From Lota lota (Eukaryota; Chordata; Actinopteri; Gadiformes; Lotidae), in the NCBI GenBank assembly GCA_026745465.1, contig JACYXH010000708.1:377883-441882 (forward strand): a stretch of 64,000 nucleotides of DNA, written 5' to 3'. Both the position numbers and the translations under genes were made by a program. Under the pieces are notes generated by a model, which saw only the letters and a list, made by a program, of their open reading frames with translations, was not told the origin of the DNA and did no database searches. This document shows, one piece after another, positions 33,715-45,200 of the stretch; position 1 is the first letter of the stretch, and the number at the start of each line of letters is the position of its first letter.

Positions 33715-33855
33715 TAAAAGATGTGTTTATTGCCGCTACGCTCGCTGCAGGAACTCGCACCGGCGTGCACGCGCACAGTGCACACACGAGCAGCAGAGGT
33801 ATGAGAGCAGCAGACAGCGGATTCAGTCAGAGTAGGAAGTAGAGGCGCAAGCAGC
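33715..33855 (+). repeat. CpG-rich upstream module, copy 3
   Basis: Same block as 1170-1320 and, inverted, 31130-31280. Confidence 0.85.
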
Positions 33856-33859
33856 GCTG

Positions 33860-34022
<163 letters not shown>

Positions 34023-34149
34023 TAATAGGTTGTGTTTACATAATTAGGCAGGTTATTTTCTTTCTTAATTTCTCTTCAATGAGTCATCAGGTTGGGTTAT
34101 TGTGTTTCTTCCTCCTTCGTTACACCCTTTACAGGTAGTTATTCAGAAA

Positions 34150-34430
34150 GGTACACACACCTTTTTGTCGTTTATCAAAATCAGTAAAGTGTACAACTAA
34201 TGTAGCATGATGTCATTCAGTATTCAGAGGGTTTAGGCTTTCAGAATCTGAAGGTATTATTTTCTTTATAAAGAATCCATGCAAAAGCATATGGTACTCC
34301 TCTTGTTCTGAAGAGGACCAGTCCAACAGAACCATTATAGCTCCCCTTTTGATAATTCAGACGCTCTGCACTTTGATTTGACCTCTGAACCCACTGGATT
34401 TGTTCCATACTTTGTGATTGTGATTCAATA
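34150..34430 (-). pseudogene. Unidentified coding-like fragment, copy 1
   Basis: On the minus strand an open frame contains SAERLNYQKGSYNGSVGLVL and GVPYAFAWIL and stops after NTFRF at 34241. The same frame and its 3' flank recur at 47225-47510 with a handful of differences, and in both a LINE 3' tail abuts the upstream side. I do not recognise the family. The pattern suggests the 3' end of a real gene duplicated after the LINE insertion. Confidence 0.45.
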
Positions 34431-34650
34431 TTCAATATTCTTTATCGTCACATGTCATATACAAGTAGACAACAGTACAATTGTTTTGTTCTGGGTCCTC
34501 GGCCTGGCAGCAGAAATAAGTTATAATATCTATAAAACACAATATCAGTTAAACAAATATAACAAAATAAAAAAATAAAACATCAGCAGTAATAATTATA
34601 AGAAGACGAAGAAGAGCAATAGTGCAATGGATTAGGGACAGGCAGCAGCA
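34430..34650 (-). mobile_element. LINE 3' end (minus), truncated
   Basis: ATTCAATATTCTTTATCGTC followed by ACATGTCATATACAAGTAGA; on the minus strand the element ends GACGATAAAGAATATTGAAT. Matches the 3' part of the element at 47505-48260 and breaks off at GGACAGGCAGCAG. Confidence 0.65.
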
Positions 34651-34659
34651 CGTCTTCAA

Positions 34660-34860
34660 AACGTCCTCATCGTTGCCGTCCTGTCTGCAGTGCGCCATGT
34701 TGTACTGTAGCGTTAGCCCCACACGGGTCGCCTGCGCTCCGTGTGAACACGTGATGTTGATGCTTAGCGAAACCAACCTTCACGTGCTCTATTGTGTCGC
34801 CTCGTCGGATTCCACCAGCGCGTGCTCGGTGCTCGGCGTCCTGTTTGGAGCGCAGGCACG
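34660..34860 (+). repeat. Inverted-duplication arm, CpG-rich segment (right)
   Basis: Mirror partner of 30612-30800. Confidence 0.85.
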
Positions 34861-35160
34861 CGGGGCCGCGCTCTGTACGCTTTGGTTGAACCCGACCAGG
34901 CGAGGCCAACACGGGACTTTAACAAAGTTAGTTTGGTGTTAAAGCATCAGGGCGTTCTTCACGAGGAGGGCGCATGCGTGAGTAGGGATGGGTCCCGAAA
35001 CCGGGTGTTAATCGGGGCCCCTGGGGGTGGACCCATGATACTATTACACACCGTTGTATGTAAAGTGTAATCTAATCTAAGTATCGATGAGCTCCGACGT
35101 ACCCGGCGCTGCAAGCGGTATTTGAGGAACAAAGGAAATAGATTTACTTCCTGGTGATCG
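34861..35160. other. Non-coding stretch in the right arm
   Basis: Not matched in the left arm, which has the hAT fragment at this place. No ISRE or exon 1 found. Confidence 0.4.
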
Positions 35161-35262
35161 TTCATCCAGAATGATTACCAGGAAAGGAAAAAAAGCAGAT
35201 CTTCCTTCAGAAGAACTGTTCAGATAAGGCTTCAGGCCTTTTTGAGGCCCAGCTGCATGCAG
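35160..35262 (-). mobile_element. Half of the palindromic MITE-like element
   Basis: Contains the centre (TGATCGTTCATCCAGAAT) and one terminus (GCAGATCTTCCTTCAGAAGA) of the 29455-29603 element; the other terminus is missing. Confidence 0.6.
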
Positions 35263-35299
35263 ACCCCATCCCTATTGCTCTATGCCACTGTCTTTTCTT

Positions 35300-35650
35300 T
35301 TCTCTTGTTTATTGATTTCTTTTTGTTAGTATCACATTTACATTTTCTCAATAGTATAGAGTCTATAATAGTTGTATAATCAAAACCTGTGTACGGTGTT
35401 GCTGTTGAAGAAAGATGTCTTGTTCTTAACTTGTCTTCTTCTAAAAGAAGCGATAAGAGTAGCGTTAAAGTAGCGGCTGGATAAGCAGTATGGATCAGAG
35501 TAGTAGTGGCGTTAGAATCTTCCCTGTGTGTGAGTGCAGTTGGCTCCTTCATTCGCGGTGGTAGCGGTGTGAGAGTCGATAGTGACCAGTGTGTTTATGT
35601 TCAGTGCTGTTGTACCGATCTGTTGGCTCAAGAGCTTTGCTAGAAATAAC
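35300..35650 (+). repeat. Inverted-duplication arm, intron-1 segment (right)
   Basis: Mirror partner of 29040-29380, immediately upstream of TRIM copy 4. Confidence 0.8.
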
Positions 35651-35746
35651 AACACATTTATGAATATTAACACATTATTACATGTATATAACATATAACG
35701 TATAGTAAAAATGGTAATTTAATTTTCATAATTGTTTTTTCTAGGA

Positions 35747-37321
35747 ATGGCGTCCGACTCTTCCTGGTCTAAGGATATCTTTTCATGTCCCATCTGTCTG
35801 GATGTGCTCAACAGCCCAGTCACCACACCATGTGGACACAACTTCTGCAGAACCTGTATTACAACATGCTGGGATGGCCAAGTCCAGTATAAATGTCCTC
35901 TTTGCAGCAAGCTGTTCCAGACAAGACCTGATGTACAGGTCAATGCCTTCATATCCGAGATGGTTGATCAGTTTAGAAGGTCTGTACGAGTCAAAGAGCA
36001 GCCTTGTGTTGAACCAGCAGAAGTTCCCTGTGACGTCTGTACTGGGACCCAGCTGAAGGCTGTGAAGTCCTGCCTAGTGTGTTTTACCTCTTACTGCCAA
36101 ACCCACCTGGAGCCACATCAGAGAGTCGCAGGCCTGAAGAGACATCGGCTGGTCGAGCCTATGGACCGTCTGGAAGACAGGATGTGTAAGAAACATGACC
36201 GACTTCTGGAGCTCTTCTGCCAGACTGAACAGGTGTGTGTGTGTCTGTGCTGCACAGTGACGGACCACAAGTCACATCCAGTTGTACCTCTAAAGGAGGA
36301 ATATGAAGTGAAGACGGCCCAGCTGGGGAAGATAGAGTCAGAAGTTCGGCAGATGATCCAGGATAGACAACGAAAGATTCAGGAGATTAAAGACACAGTG
36401 GACCGCAGCAAAGCAGACGCAGACAGAGAGATAGCTGATGGTGTGCAGGTCTTCACTGCTCTGAAGCGCTCGATTGAAAAGTGGCAGGATGAGTTCAACC
36501 AAATGGTTAAAGAGAGACTGAAATCCACAGAGAAAGAGGCTGAAGGCCTCATGAAAGAGCTGGAGCAGGAAATAGGAGATCTGACCAATAGAATCTCAGA
36601 GGTGAAGCAGCTCTCACACACTGAAGACCACCTCCACTTCCTCCAGACCTTCAGATCCCTGAAGGATCCTCCATCCACCAGGGACTGGACGACGCTGGAG
36701 TTCCTTCCTCCGTCATACGAGATGAAGAATCTGCGTGATGATGCTGAACCGAAGAGGGTCCAGCAGTATGAGGTAGATGTGACTCTGGATCCTGATACAG
36801 CTCATCCAAAGCTCATCCTGTCTGAGGATGGGAAACAAGTACATCATGGAGGTGTCAGGAAGATACTCCCAGACAACCCTAAGAGATGTATACGGTATCT
36901 ATTTGTTCTCGCGAGGCAGAGCTTCTCCTCTGGGAGATTTTACTTTGAGGTCCAGGTTAAAGACAAGACTGCATGGTTTTTAGGAGTGGCCAGAGAGTCC
37001 ATCAACAGAAAAGGTGTGATCAGTTTGACCCCTAAGAATGGCTCCTGGACTCTTTTCTTAGACAACGATGGGTTGGTATTTAGTGATAACCCTGATGTCT
37101 GTCTCCCTCTGAGAGCTGAGCTCCAGAAGGTGGGGGTGTTTGTTGATTATGATGAGGGTCTGGTCTCCTTCTATGATGTGGAAGCCAGGGTTCATATCTA
37201 CTCTGCTACTTGCTGCACCTTTACTGAGCCTCTCTATCCGTTCCTCAGTCCAGGTCTCTATAATTATAAAGGTATAAACTCTGCCCCCCTGATCATCTCA
37301 CCTGTCAATCAAACAGATTAG
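35747..37321 (+). CDS. btr-type TRIM E3 ubiquitin ligase, copy 4, intact frame
   Basis: I take the ATG at 35747, three bases after a GTTTTTTCTAG acceptor, giving 524 residues (the frame is open slightly upstream but that is intron). RING zinc ligands are C14, C17, C29, H31, C34, C37, C50, C53. B-boxes lie at about 87-175 (CDVCTG...; CKKHDRLLELFC...CCTVTDHKSH), coiled coil about 180-300, PRY-SPRY in the last 184. The protein should act as a cytosolic RING ubiquitin ligase that dimerises by the coiled coil and recognises targets by B30.2. Two oddities: about 17 residues between the coiled coil and PRY (after PPSY, up to MKNL) are deleted in frame relative to all other copies, which may shorten the linker; and the promoter/exon 1 present in the mirror copy is not found upstream. 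The family 3' minisatellite is also missing. Orthology within the TRIM21/39/btr group is not resolvable. Confidence 0.85.
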   Translation: MASDSSWSKDIFSCPICLDVLNSPVTTPCGHNFCRTCITTCWDGQVQYKCPLCSKLFQTRPDVQVNAFISEMVDQFRRSVRVKEQPCVEPAEVPCDVCTGTQLKAVKSCLVCFTSYCQTHLEPHQRVAGLKRHRLVEPMDRLEDRMCKKHDRLLELFCQTEQVCVCLCCTVTDHKSHPVVPLKEEYEVKTAQLGKIESEVRQMIQDRQRKIQEIKDTVDRSKADADREIADGVQVFTALKRSIEKWQDEFNQMVKERLKSTEKEAEGLMKELEQEIGDLTNRISEVKQLSHTEDHLHFLQTFRSLKDPPSTRDWTTLEFLPPSYEMKNLRDDAEPKRVQQYEVDVTLDPDTAHPKLILSEDGKQVHHGGVRKILPDNPKRCIRYLFVLARQSFSSGRFYFEVQVKDKTAWFLGVARESINRKGVISLTPKNGSWTLFLDNDGLVFSDNPDVCLPLRAELQKVGVFVDYDEGLVSFYDVEARVHIYSATCCTFTEPLYPFLSPGLYNYKGINSAPLIISPVNQTD

Positions 37322-38914
37322 GACCTTTGTTTGATAAGAAAAAAAATCATACAACCAAAAATAACTAATGTTGTTTTATGATTTAGAATCTATGTGAGAT
37401 CTGAGAGAACTGCATTAATGTTGTACTGCTGTCTTTTAACAAGGATATATTCATTAAGAAAATAACCCTGCCTGTTATAAAATATAACCCATATACAAGA
37501 TTAGATTCTATATTCTATATTGATCAATTTCTGACTAACAGAATGTTTTTGTACATTTATCAATATCAAATTGTAAATGTTTGCAGCAAGTAGAAAGTAA
37601 TTATTTTATTACATTTTTATTAGTCTATACTAATTATGAATGACAACATAACATTTCATTGCATCGTGATGGAAAATGACTCCAGGTCCTATTCCGAGGT
37701 CAGCCCGCTTAACTAACTAGTTGAGATGATCAAGTGGTTGTGTGCACTCCATAGTGGCTTATGTCTTTGCAACTGTCTACCTCTGCGAAGCTGCCGGTTT
37801 CCCCCATCCTGCGTTGTGCTCTGTTCTCATGAGACTCCTGAGAAAGGCTCCTCTCCCCGATCATGTGTCCAACCTTGACTGTACCTTGTACCCGTTAGTG
37901 AATGTTTACCTCTCTCTACAAAAAAGCCTTCTCTGCTCTGCGTGGAGTTGCCTTTGAAACTGTGTCTTTTATGTGCTGCAGCGTATGAAATAAATAATCT
38001 ACGGATATCATTTTGTCTTAGCTTTTATTCCAGCAACTCACCAGTTATTCATTTGCTCCAACAATTGTCATGTATGTACACACACGCACGCACACACACA
38101 CATACACACTTGTGTGTTACCAAAAGTATTTACTACGTTCATGTTATTAAATGGTATTTATAAAATAAAAGTATGAGGAATTACAAATTCCAACAAACAA
38201 ATATTAAGAAACAGGATGAAACAGTGTGCAACTCTATCATTGAAGTCTGGTTTGCGACTGTACTGAGATCAAACCAAATACAAAATTACTTAAGTATTCA
38301 CAAACATTTTAACATTAAGATGCTATGGCTCTCTATACATTTTTTGAGAAGAGTTAGTTACAATAATTTAAGCTGCTGTTAGGCCTAAAGGATGCATGCA
38401 TTTCAAAATCGACTCTTGGTACAAAATGACTTCAAGTTGTCAAGGCGGACACGTTTCAATTCCTGTCCCATCTTCTCTGCAAGTTGGTCTTTGATTTGTC
38501 ACTGTGTCCCAACTGTCCTTCACAACTGCGTGGTAATTCAAATAACACTAGACTTGGAGAGCAAGCAGCAGGGCACTGTTCATTGATATGAACTAGTGAA
38601 TAGCACAGGCTGCGTTAGTGGTGTTAGCGCCACAGAAGATGGAGGGAGCTTTAGCTCCAGTTGATTTAGTGTGGCACTGAACAAAACAAAATAAAAACAA
38701 CATGCTATATACATGCCGAAATACGTTGTAACAATGGCCAATTTACCCAAACTGGAAAACTGGAAATCCCTCTCCACTTTCAGCTATGACTGCAGACATC
38801 CATATGTCCGATCTTTGGTGGCTAATTTACAGATGATTCTGTGAGGAATCATGTTGTTCTTATTGAGAGAAACGTGGTGTGGTCATCTGCAGTCCCATCA
38901 ATGTGTTGGACATT
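37322..38914. other. 3' flank of TRIM copy 4 and non-coding sequence
   Basis: Homology to other TRIM 3' flanks ends near 37655, just short of where the tag minisatellite should start. The rest has no recognised exon; (CA)n at about 38081-38110. Confidence 0.5.
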
Positions 38915-38952
38915 CAGAGGCGTCCTAATAGATGCTATTAGGACGCCTCTGA
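38914..38952. other. Perfect 18-bp-stem hairpin, 3-nt loop
   Basis: TCAGAGGCGTCCTAATAG at 38914-38931, loop ATG, and its exact reverse complement at 38935-38952. It stands in unique sequence with no transposon structure around it. Confidence 0.9.
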
Positions 38953-41400
38953 CTGTAGACAGCAACAATCTAGTGGTCACTGTGTGACTACTTTCAATCT
39001 TTGCTCCCCGTCTCCAAAACACCAGGGTCTGTGAAAGACACACAAACACATGCAATTAACACTAAAAGCCACTGGACTTTAAATATGTATTCACGTTATT
39101 ACTTTATTTCCATATTTGGATCAGTCAACAACTTGTTTATAAACAAAGTATTTGATATGACCCTATTTAATTATTATATTTCCATTTTCTTCTTGCACAC
39201 TTACAAATGGGTCAATACAGACATATAGTGACAACATTGGCTAATGTTTCTATGTTTTTTAACCAGATGACCTATCAACCATGGTGCAGGTTGGCTCACT
39301 TGTGTCGTTTGAGAAAGTTTGTTTTTGCCTCACCTGTACTATTAGTTATTGATTTATTGATTCATTTCATAGTTAGTAGTGCTATAAGAAGCTAGTGGTG
39401 CTAAATGTCACCTCTCTTTTGCTATGCTCTCCTAAAGATGACATCATGCTCGGTCCTTTTTGTAATTTGATCCTAGGTGAAGCGAAAACAATATATTTTG
39501 GAAACAGTAGAATAATATTAAAACAATATGTGTTCTACGGTTCAAAATCTAGATTTTCATTCATACTTTCAGCATTTAGTGTTTTTTGTTTCTTATTGGT
39601 TACAGAGGACATTCTCCCAGGTATTGTTGCTAAAACAGTGTGGAAACAATCAGTATCAAGCGCTTGTAAATGTGTCGTACCAACACATCTTTCTTGTCCT
39701 GGCTTAAAGATATTTAAATCAAGTCGCTGGAAATCCTTTATTTCCCAAATCTCCTGGACTGAGCACACATTCGATTAAACTGAATCCAATAATGGAATCG
39801 AATTGATCCGTATTGTATAAAAATAATAATGTCACACAATAATAACAGTTAACATGCCATCAAGTCAGTAGACATTGTAAATTATCTTGAACTGGAGACA
39901 TCGTATTACACCAGAGATCAAATTAAAGCGTTCAAAAGCCTCGGGGCATGTTACTCTTTTTGTGTGCGGCTGGGTTCATAAATTGGGTAAAACAAGTTGA
40001 AGTCAAAATGCTTCCAAGTCACTATACTAAGGATATGTTGTGCCAACGGTAAACGTTAGCCTAATTAACCTAGCTAGATAGCATCATATCATTAAACCAT
40101 TAGGCGTGATTTACCGCCAATAAACATCAATCTTAACTTATATCCAGTGAACATTTCCTGCCCTCCATCTCATGTTCGCTTCACTGGTGTGACGTCATCT
40201 CCAAACAAACTATTGCTTTCTTTATTATTCGTCACTATTTCAACTGTCATGAAGATCCCTGAGACTCACCAGCAGGCAGAATGCCGCCCTAAGAGATAAC
40301 ATATTTGGTGTATTACTGTTGCTATGGTAAACGACAGCTAGCAACGTGAATTAGTGAACCATTTTTGTTTCAAAAGCTGCTGAATATCTGATAGGATGGT
40401 TGGTCACATTGTGATCAGATTTTATAGTCGCAAATCCTGGCATGATGTGGACAAATAACTGGTGGCAGAGTTAAAACCATGCCTCATGCCTACAATTTAG
40501 GCACAAGGCTTACAGTAGGCATGGAATACTAGAAGAAAACTAAATGAAATAAACCAAAAGCTGTACTTAAAGACAAAAGCTAGGAAAGTTGGTTTAGTAA
40601 TGGGAATACATATCATACGGTCAAATCGTCATTTAAATGTTGATTTTGAAACTAACTTTTAACCCGGTCACCACTGCTGTGCTCTCTTTAACGAAATTAT
40701 AAATTCAATGGGAAAATAAATGTTGGCAACAGTAGAATAATATTTCAACAATATGTACATTTTGTCTACAGTTTATAACTCACAATCATCATTCATGCTT
40801 TCAGCACTTAGCTTTTACTTGGTAACCACAGCAACTGACCTTTGCCTGGATTGTCTTGTTGCTTTCAACAAGATGAGGAGAAATAAAAGAACAAGATGAT
40901 GTCATTATTTTACCGTGACAGCGGAAATGACCGCACTCTCACAGATATCAACTTGAGCCGGACAGTGGTCTGAAAAGTCAGCCTTTTGTAAAGGACTTGA
41001 TGTTGTGGAGTCCATTTTGTTTTCAGTAGAAATATACATTGGAAAATACAATTTAATGGACATGCTCTTATACGCATTCAGCTGTGATAGAAAGCCCTGT
41101 TTGGCTCTGGATGTTGCAAACTTCCATTAAGGAATAATCGGAGCGAGAACTGAATGTGAAATACTCCACAACCAAAGGGTTAAACCGAGGCCCCGGGATG
41201 AACTGAACATCGCCAACAGGTACAATTTAAACTAATGGGACCGGGGGTGATCTAGATCATGTACATAGGGTGTAGATATACATTTGACCACAAAAACTCA
41301 TGTAGCGTCTCCTTTAGCCATGTGGAAAATCGATGCTCTGGACCATGATCAGGAAGAAAGCCGAGGTAAACATTGAGGACACTTACCACTAATTTAATAA
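38953..41400. other. Non-coding stretch with a diverged internal duplication
   Basis: GGAAACAGTAGAATAATATT (39499) and GGCAACAGTAGAATAATATT (40724), with their flanks (TTCATACTTTCAGCA / TTCATGCTTTCAGCA), show an old direct duplication about 1.2 kb apart. A TGACGTCA box lies at 40190. The 127-codon frame at 39395-39778 spans the repeat and has no domain or splice support. Confidence 0.45.
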
Positions 41401-41468
41401 AACATGTAGTATTGTAATTCGTAAAACGTGTCGTGTTAAAAAAATTCTACGCTTATCCGTTGCTATTG

Positions 41469-41980
41469 TGGCAACCTGGCTCCAGCGCAGCGCCCCAGGC
41501 GGCTCAGGGGAGCGCTGGTAGAAGGGGTTTACCACCACCGCTACTACCATTAGCGCTGAGCGGGGCACTCAACGCCATAAGAAACACCTGCGAGGGAAGA
41601 GGAGGAGGCGAAGCAGACGCGGGGCTCGGGAGATTGCTCAGTCAGCCAGCGTAAAAAGGCGCCTAAGGAAATATCGTTGTTTTTTCCAGAATGGAGAACG
41701 TCGCTTAAGTCCGGCAGATACGGAGCGGGACGACTCGCGGACTGAGTAAGTTTCTCTTCTTATCCCCCCTTCCCCGGAGCTGACCAGCGTGGCCGCGACC
41801 AACACCCAGAGGTTTCGCCGTGTCGACGGAGCCACGGCACCTTTCTGTTTTCGCTTGGGCACGGCCCAACGTTTTCTTTGCCTTTTGAATAAAAGTGCCC
41901 ATACGGCTAAATTGGAACTATAGTTTGTATTCACTGGGGGGTAGGCGGGCCACTCAGGGAGCCACACTATGTTCCCATCA
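41469..41980 (+). mobile_element. Solo LTR of a Ty3/gypsy-like element, copy 2
   Basis: TGGCAACCTGGCTCCAGCGC at the start and TATGTTCCCATCA at the end. Contains a TTGAATAAAAGTGCC poly(A)-type signal near 41886. Same family as 23034-23746 but shorter and diverged. Confidence 0.6.
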
Positions 41981-42150
41981 GGAGGGAGAGGGAGAGGGAG
42001 AGGGAGAGGGAGAGGGAGAGGGAGAGGGAGAGGGAGAGGGAGAGGGAGAGGGAGAGGGAGAGGGAGAGGGAGAGGGAGAGAGAGGGAGAGAGAGAGGGAG
42101 AGGGAGAGTGAGAGGGAGGGAGAGAGAGAGAGAGGGAGAGATCTATATAT
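41976..42150. repeat. (GGGAGA)n microsatellite
   Basis: Hexamer array running directly from the LTR end towards the transmembrane exon of the SLAM-like gene. Open frames of GRGRGR/PLPLPL type are artefacts. Confidence 0.95.
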
Positions 42151-42239
42151 AGATATCTCTATATATCTAGCAAGAGCAAGACCTAGAGCTAGGGAGAGTG
42201 AGAGCAAAAAGAGAGAGGGTTCACTGAATGGATACTTAC

Positions 42240-45200
42240 AGCATTTGAGCATAGCAATTGCTGCAATTACTGCAATTAGAGCAAAAATTTTAACTACGCC
42301 AATAATTATTCTTATGATCACCCCAGTAGCTAAACCATCTGCAACGAGAGAAAATGGAAATAAACATAAAAGGTACCATCATGGCATCAACATGCTAACC
42401 CACACAATGTTGATCATTTGTCTCAACCTGAGGCAACAACACACACTTGAGAATATTTTCCTGTTTTTCCACTTATATTCCAAGAAAACAATCCCACCAC
42501 TTTGGTCCGTGAGCCAGCAGCATGTAAGTCAGGCTTCTCTGTGTTTCTTTACATGTGAATAGCACTAACTAAAACAAGGTAACAGACCTTATTCACCTAG
42601 CGGCCATATACGAAGAGTACAACTGGAAACGTGCTACGCGGCCCCTTAACACGTGACAGAGGCCTAGCAACCGCAACGCATTAAGAGATGTTAAGAGACG
42701 CCGCTAACACATTGTTTGGGCAGAAGCCTGATGTATTTTTTCTTTTTACTGGCACCGATGCAACCTAGGAAAAATGTCCTTGCATACACATAATTGGTCA
42801 TAAATGTAACCATTTGGGTCGCAGTCTTGAGCCCTGTTCATATATGACCCTTCATGTTTGAGAACTGTCCACTCATGACATATGTGGTTTAGAGTTAACT
42901 TTTACAACTTCACAAATCCTATTCTACAAGTTAAAGACTTTTGCAACACAATTACCTTCATTAGACCCTTCACTGGTCACATACCTGGTACTACTGGTTT
43001 ATTGAATGGGTTGTCCATGGGCATGCTGGATTCGCTGGTCCTCACACGGGTTCTCAGCCTACAGAAGAACTTCTTAAGGGCATGAGAACTTTCGAAACTC
43101 TTCGGCTTGTCAACCTCGGTCCACTCTCCTTCGTCCATCTTCCATTGGTAGGTGACAGGTCCCAGATCCTGGGTGTCCGCGGTACACTTCAGAGCACATA
43201 TTTTCTCACAAACCAGCGGCCGGGTCTTTATACTGGGCGTCGGAGGGGGCTCTGGTCATGTGGAAAGAACATTGGTCATTTACTGAGCCATAACAAACTG
43301 GAATCATTTACCCCTTATTATCTGCCCACTAAAAAATAAATCATCCTTTAAAAATAAAAATGCTGAGGCTTCCGTCGGCAGGCAGATGACTCTGGGCTAG
43401 TTTGTAATATTCGTGCTTTGCTTCATATGAATGGTATAACATCTTTATATTTACTCCTTTTTTTACTATTATTCTACCTAATTGTATGATCAGTGTTGAC
43501 TGGCTTTGAATATGAATGTATATATGTAATATATATATATGAATGTATATATGTTATATAAATATACATAAATTCATATCAGTGCAAGCGTTGCATTTTT
43601 TATATTACTTTATATTGATTAATTCAATTAATGCAATTTAAGTTTTTCCATGTAGTGTGTTATGTATGTACATTAGTCAGGTGTGGACCCCAGGAAGATA
43701 AGTTGATTGCCATGGCATCAGTTAACGGGGATCCTTCAAATAAACAAATGAAATCAACAAAACAGAACAGAGATGAGGTCTTCCTATCGTTGTGTATCTG
43801 CACCCCTGACCCCTGACGTACAGTGTCACATCTCACCATGTCAGACTAATGCTAAGACCACACACTAATAAGACCACACACTTTTATAGAGGTTGTGGTA
43901 TTACTCAACTTCTATACAATCTCTCTCTCTCGTTACATTTGTGCGTAATGTTGTGCCGTCTATCGTTTCTAACTCTGTCTGCAGTTCACAGGAGAGATAG
44001 GGGCTTAGTGAGGGACACCATGGAGAGGTTAAAGCTCTGCCCTCAGGACGGCGTGTTATACCCCCTGGCCAAATGCAACGCGTACAAAAAGGTTATTCTT
44101 TTAACAAACATGTAAAAGAAGAAAATATTAAAAGTACTTTTCATATAAATGCGAACTACAAGCAGGTTTGGTTACATTTCGTCCCAATATCCTATAGGAC
44201 ATTAAAGTCCTATTCTATTCTATTGAATTTGTTGCATTTGTTCATTGAAATGGGATAAACGTTTTGCCTCACACCAACCGACACACACACATACATACGC
44301 ACACACACGGGCACAACACACACACAAACGCTAGCATACACACATACTTACTGATGACCTTAACGTTATAAGTCCCGTATGTTCCACTGTCCGTCTCCAA
44401 AGAGAACGATCCGCTATCAGCCAAGGTCACACGATCGATGTCCAACCACAGGGTTTGTGTATCCAACGTTGTGCGTCCTCTGAATGACCCAAAGTACCTC
44501 AGGTGGTCCGGTGAAGTCCAATCCACCACCAAGCTGGAGCAGTGTTTCCATGTGATGCATGTGATGGTTTCGGAACAGCGGAAACGTTTGTCTCCAAGGT
44601 GAGCTTTTGATCCACTTCCAAATATTTAGTATATCCACAATATATCCATAATATCCACTTCTTGAGCTACAACAAAAACCAAAAACGATTGTTACGTGAA
44701 ACATTTTATAACATTTCAGTCTTTTAGTTGAATGTATCAAAAACAAAACATTAAGAGAAGGAAACAGCCTTAAATATCAAGCAGACCCTCTCATATTTTA
44801 TTTAATGGACACATCAGAAACGATAGATATGGAAAGTGGGTTGAAAGAGAGAGGGAATGACATGTAGCATAGGATCACTGTTGGTGATTGAAACGTGGGT
44901 TGAAGGAGAGAGGGAATAACATGTAGCATAGGATCACAGTTGGTGATTGAAACGTGGGTTGAAAGAGAGAGGGAATAACATGTAGCATAGGATCACAGTT
45001 GGTGATTGAAACGTGGGTTGAACGATTCCCTGGATGGATTTACTTGTGGATAGGCGGGTTTAATTCTTGAGAAACTTTGCAGTTCAGATATTGTCAATGC
45101 AGTAAATAGCTGCAGTAGAAAAGTTATAGTGCAGGTTTAATTACTGAAGGACATTTTTGTTCTTCTACTAGAATGTTACCTCACCCCTTAATGGTAAGTG

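Noticed and set aside
39395..39778. 127-codon frame as a gene
   Set aside because: No domain, no splice context, and it spans one half of an old non-coding duplication.
40190..40197. TGACGTCA as a cAMP-response promoter element
   Set aside because: A lone 8-bp palindrome with no gene start nearby; expected by chance in tens of kilobases.
41638..42321. 227-codon minus frame with hydrophobic start and [12 protein letters not shown] tail
   Set aside because: The first part is the real transmembrane exon of the SLAM-like gene read through its GTAAGT donor into a purine array and LTR.
43979..44115. Possible + exon starting MERLKLCPQDG after a CTGTCTGCAG acceptor
   Set aside because: The frame is short, lies antisense inside intron 2 of the SLAM-like gene, has no recognised similarity, and an in-frame stop follows the acceptor in one phase.
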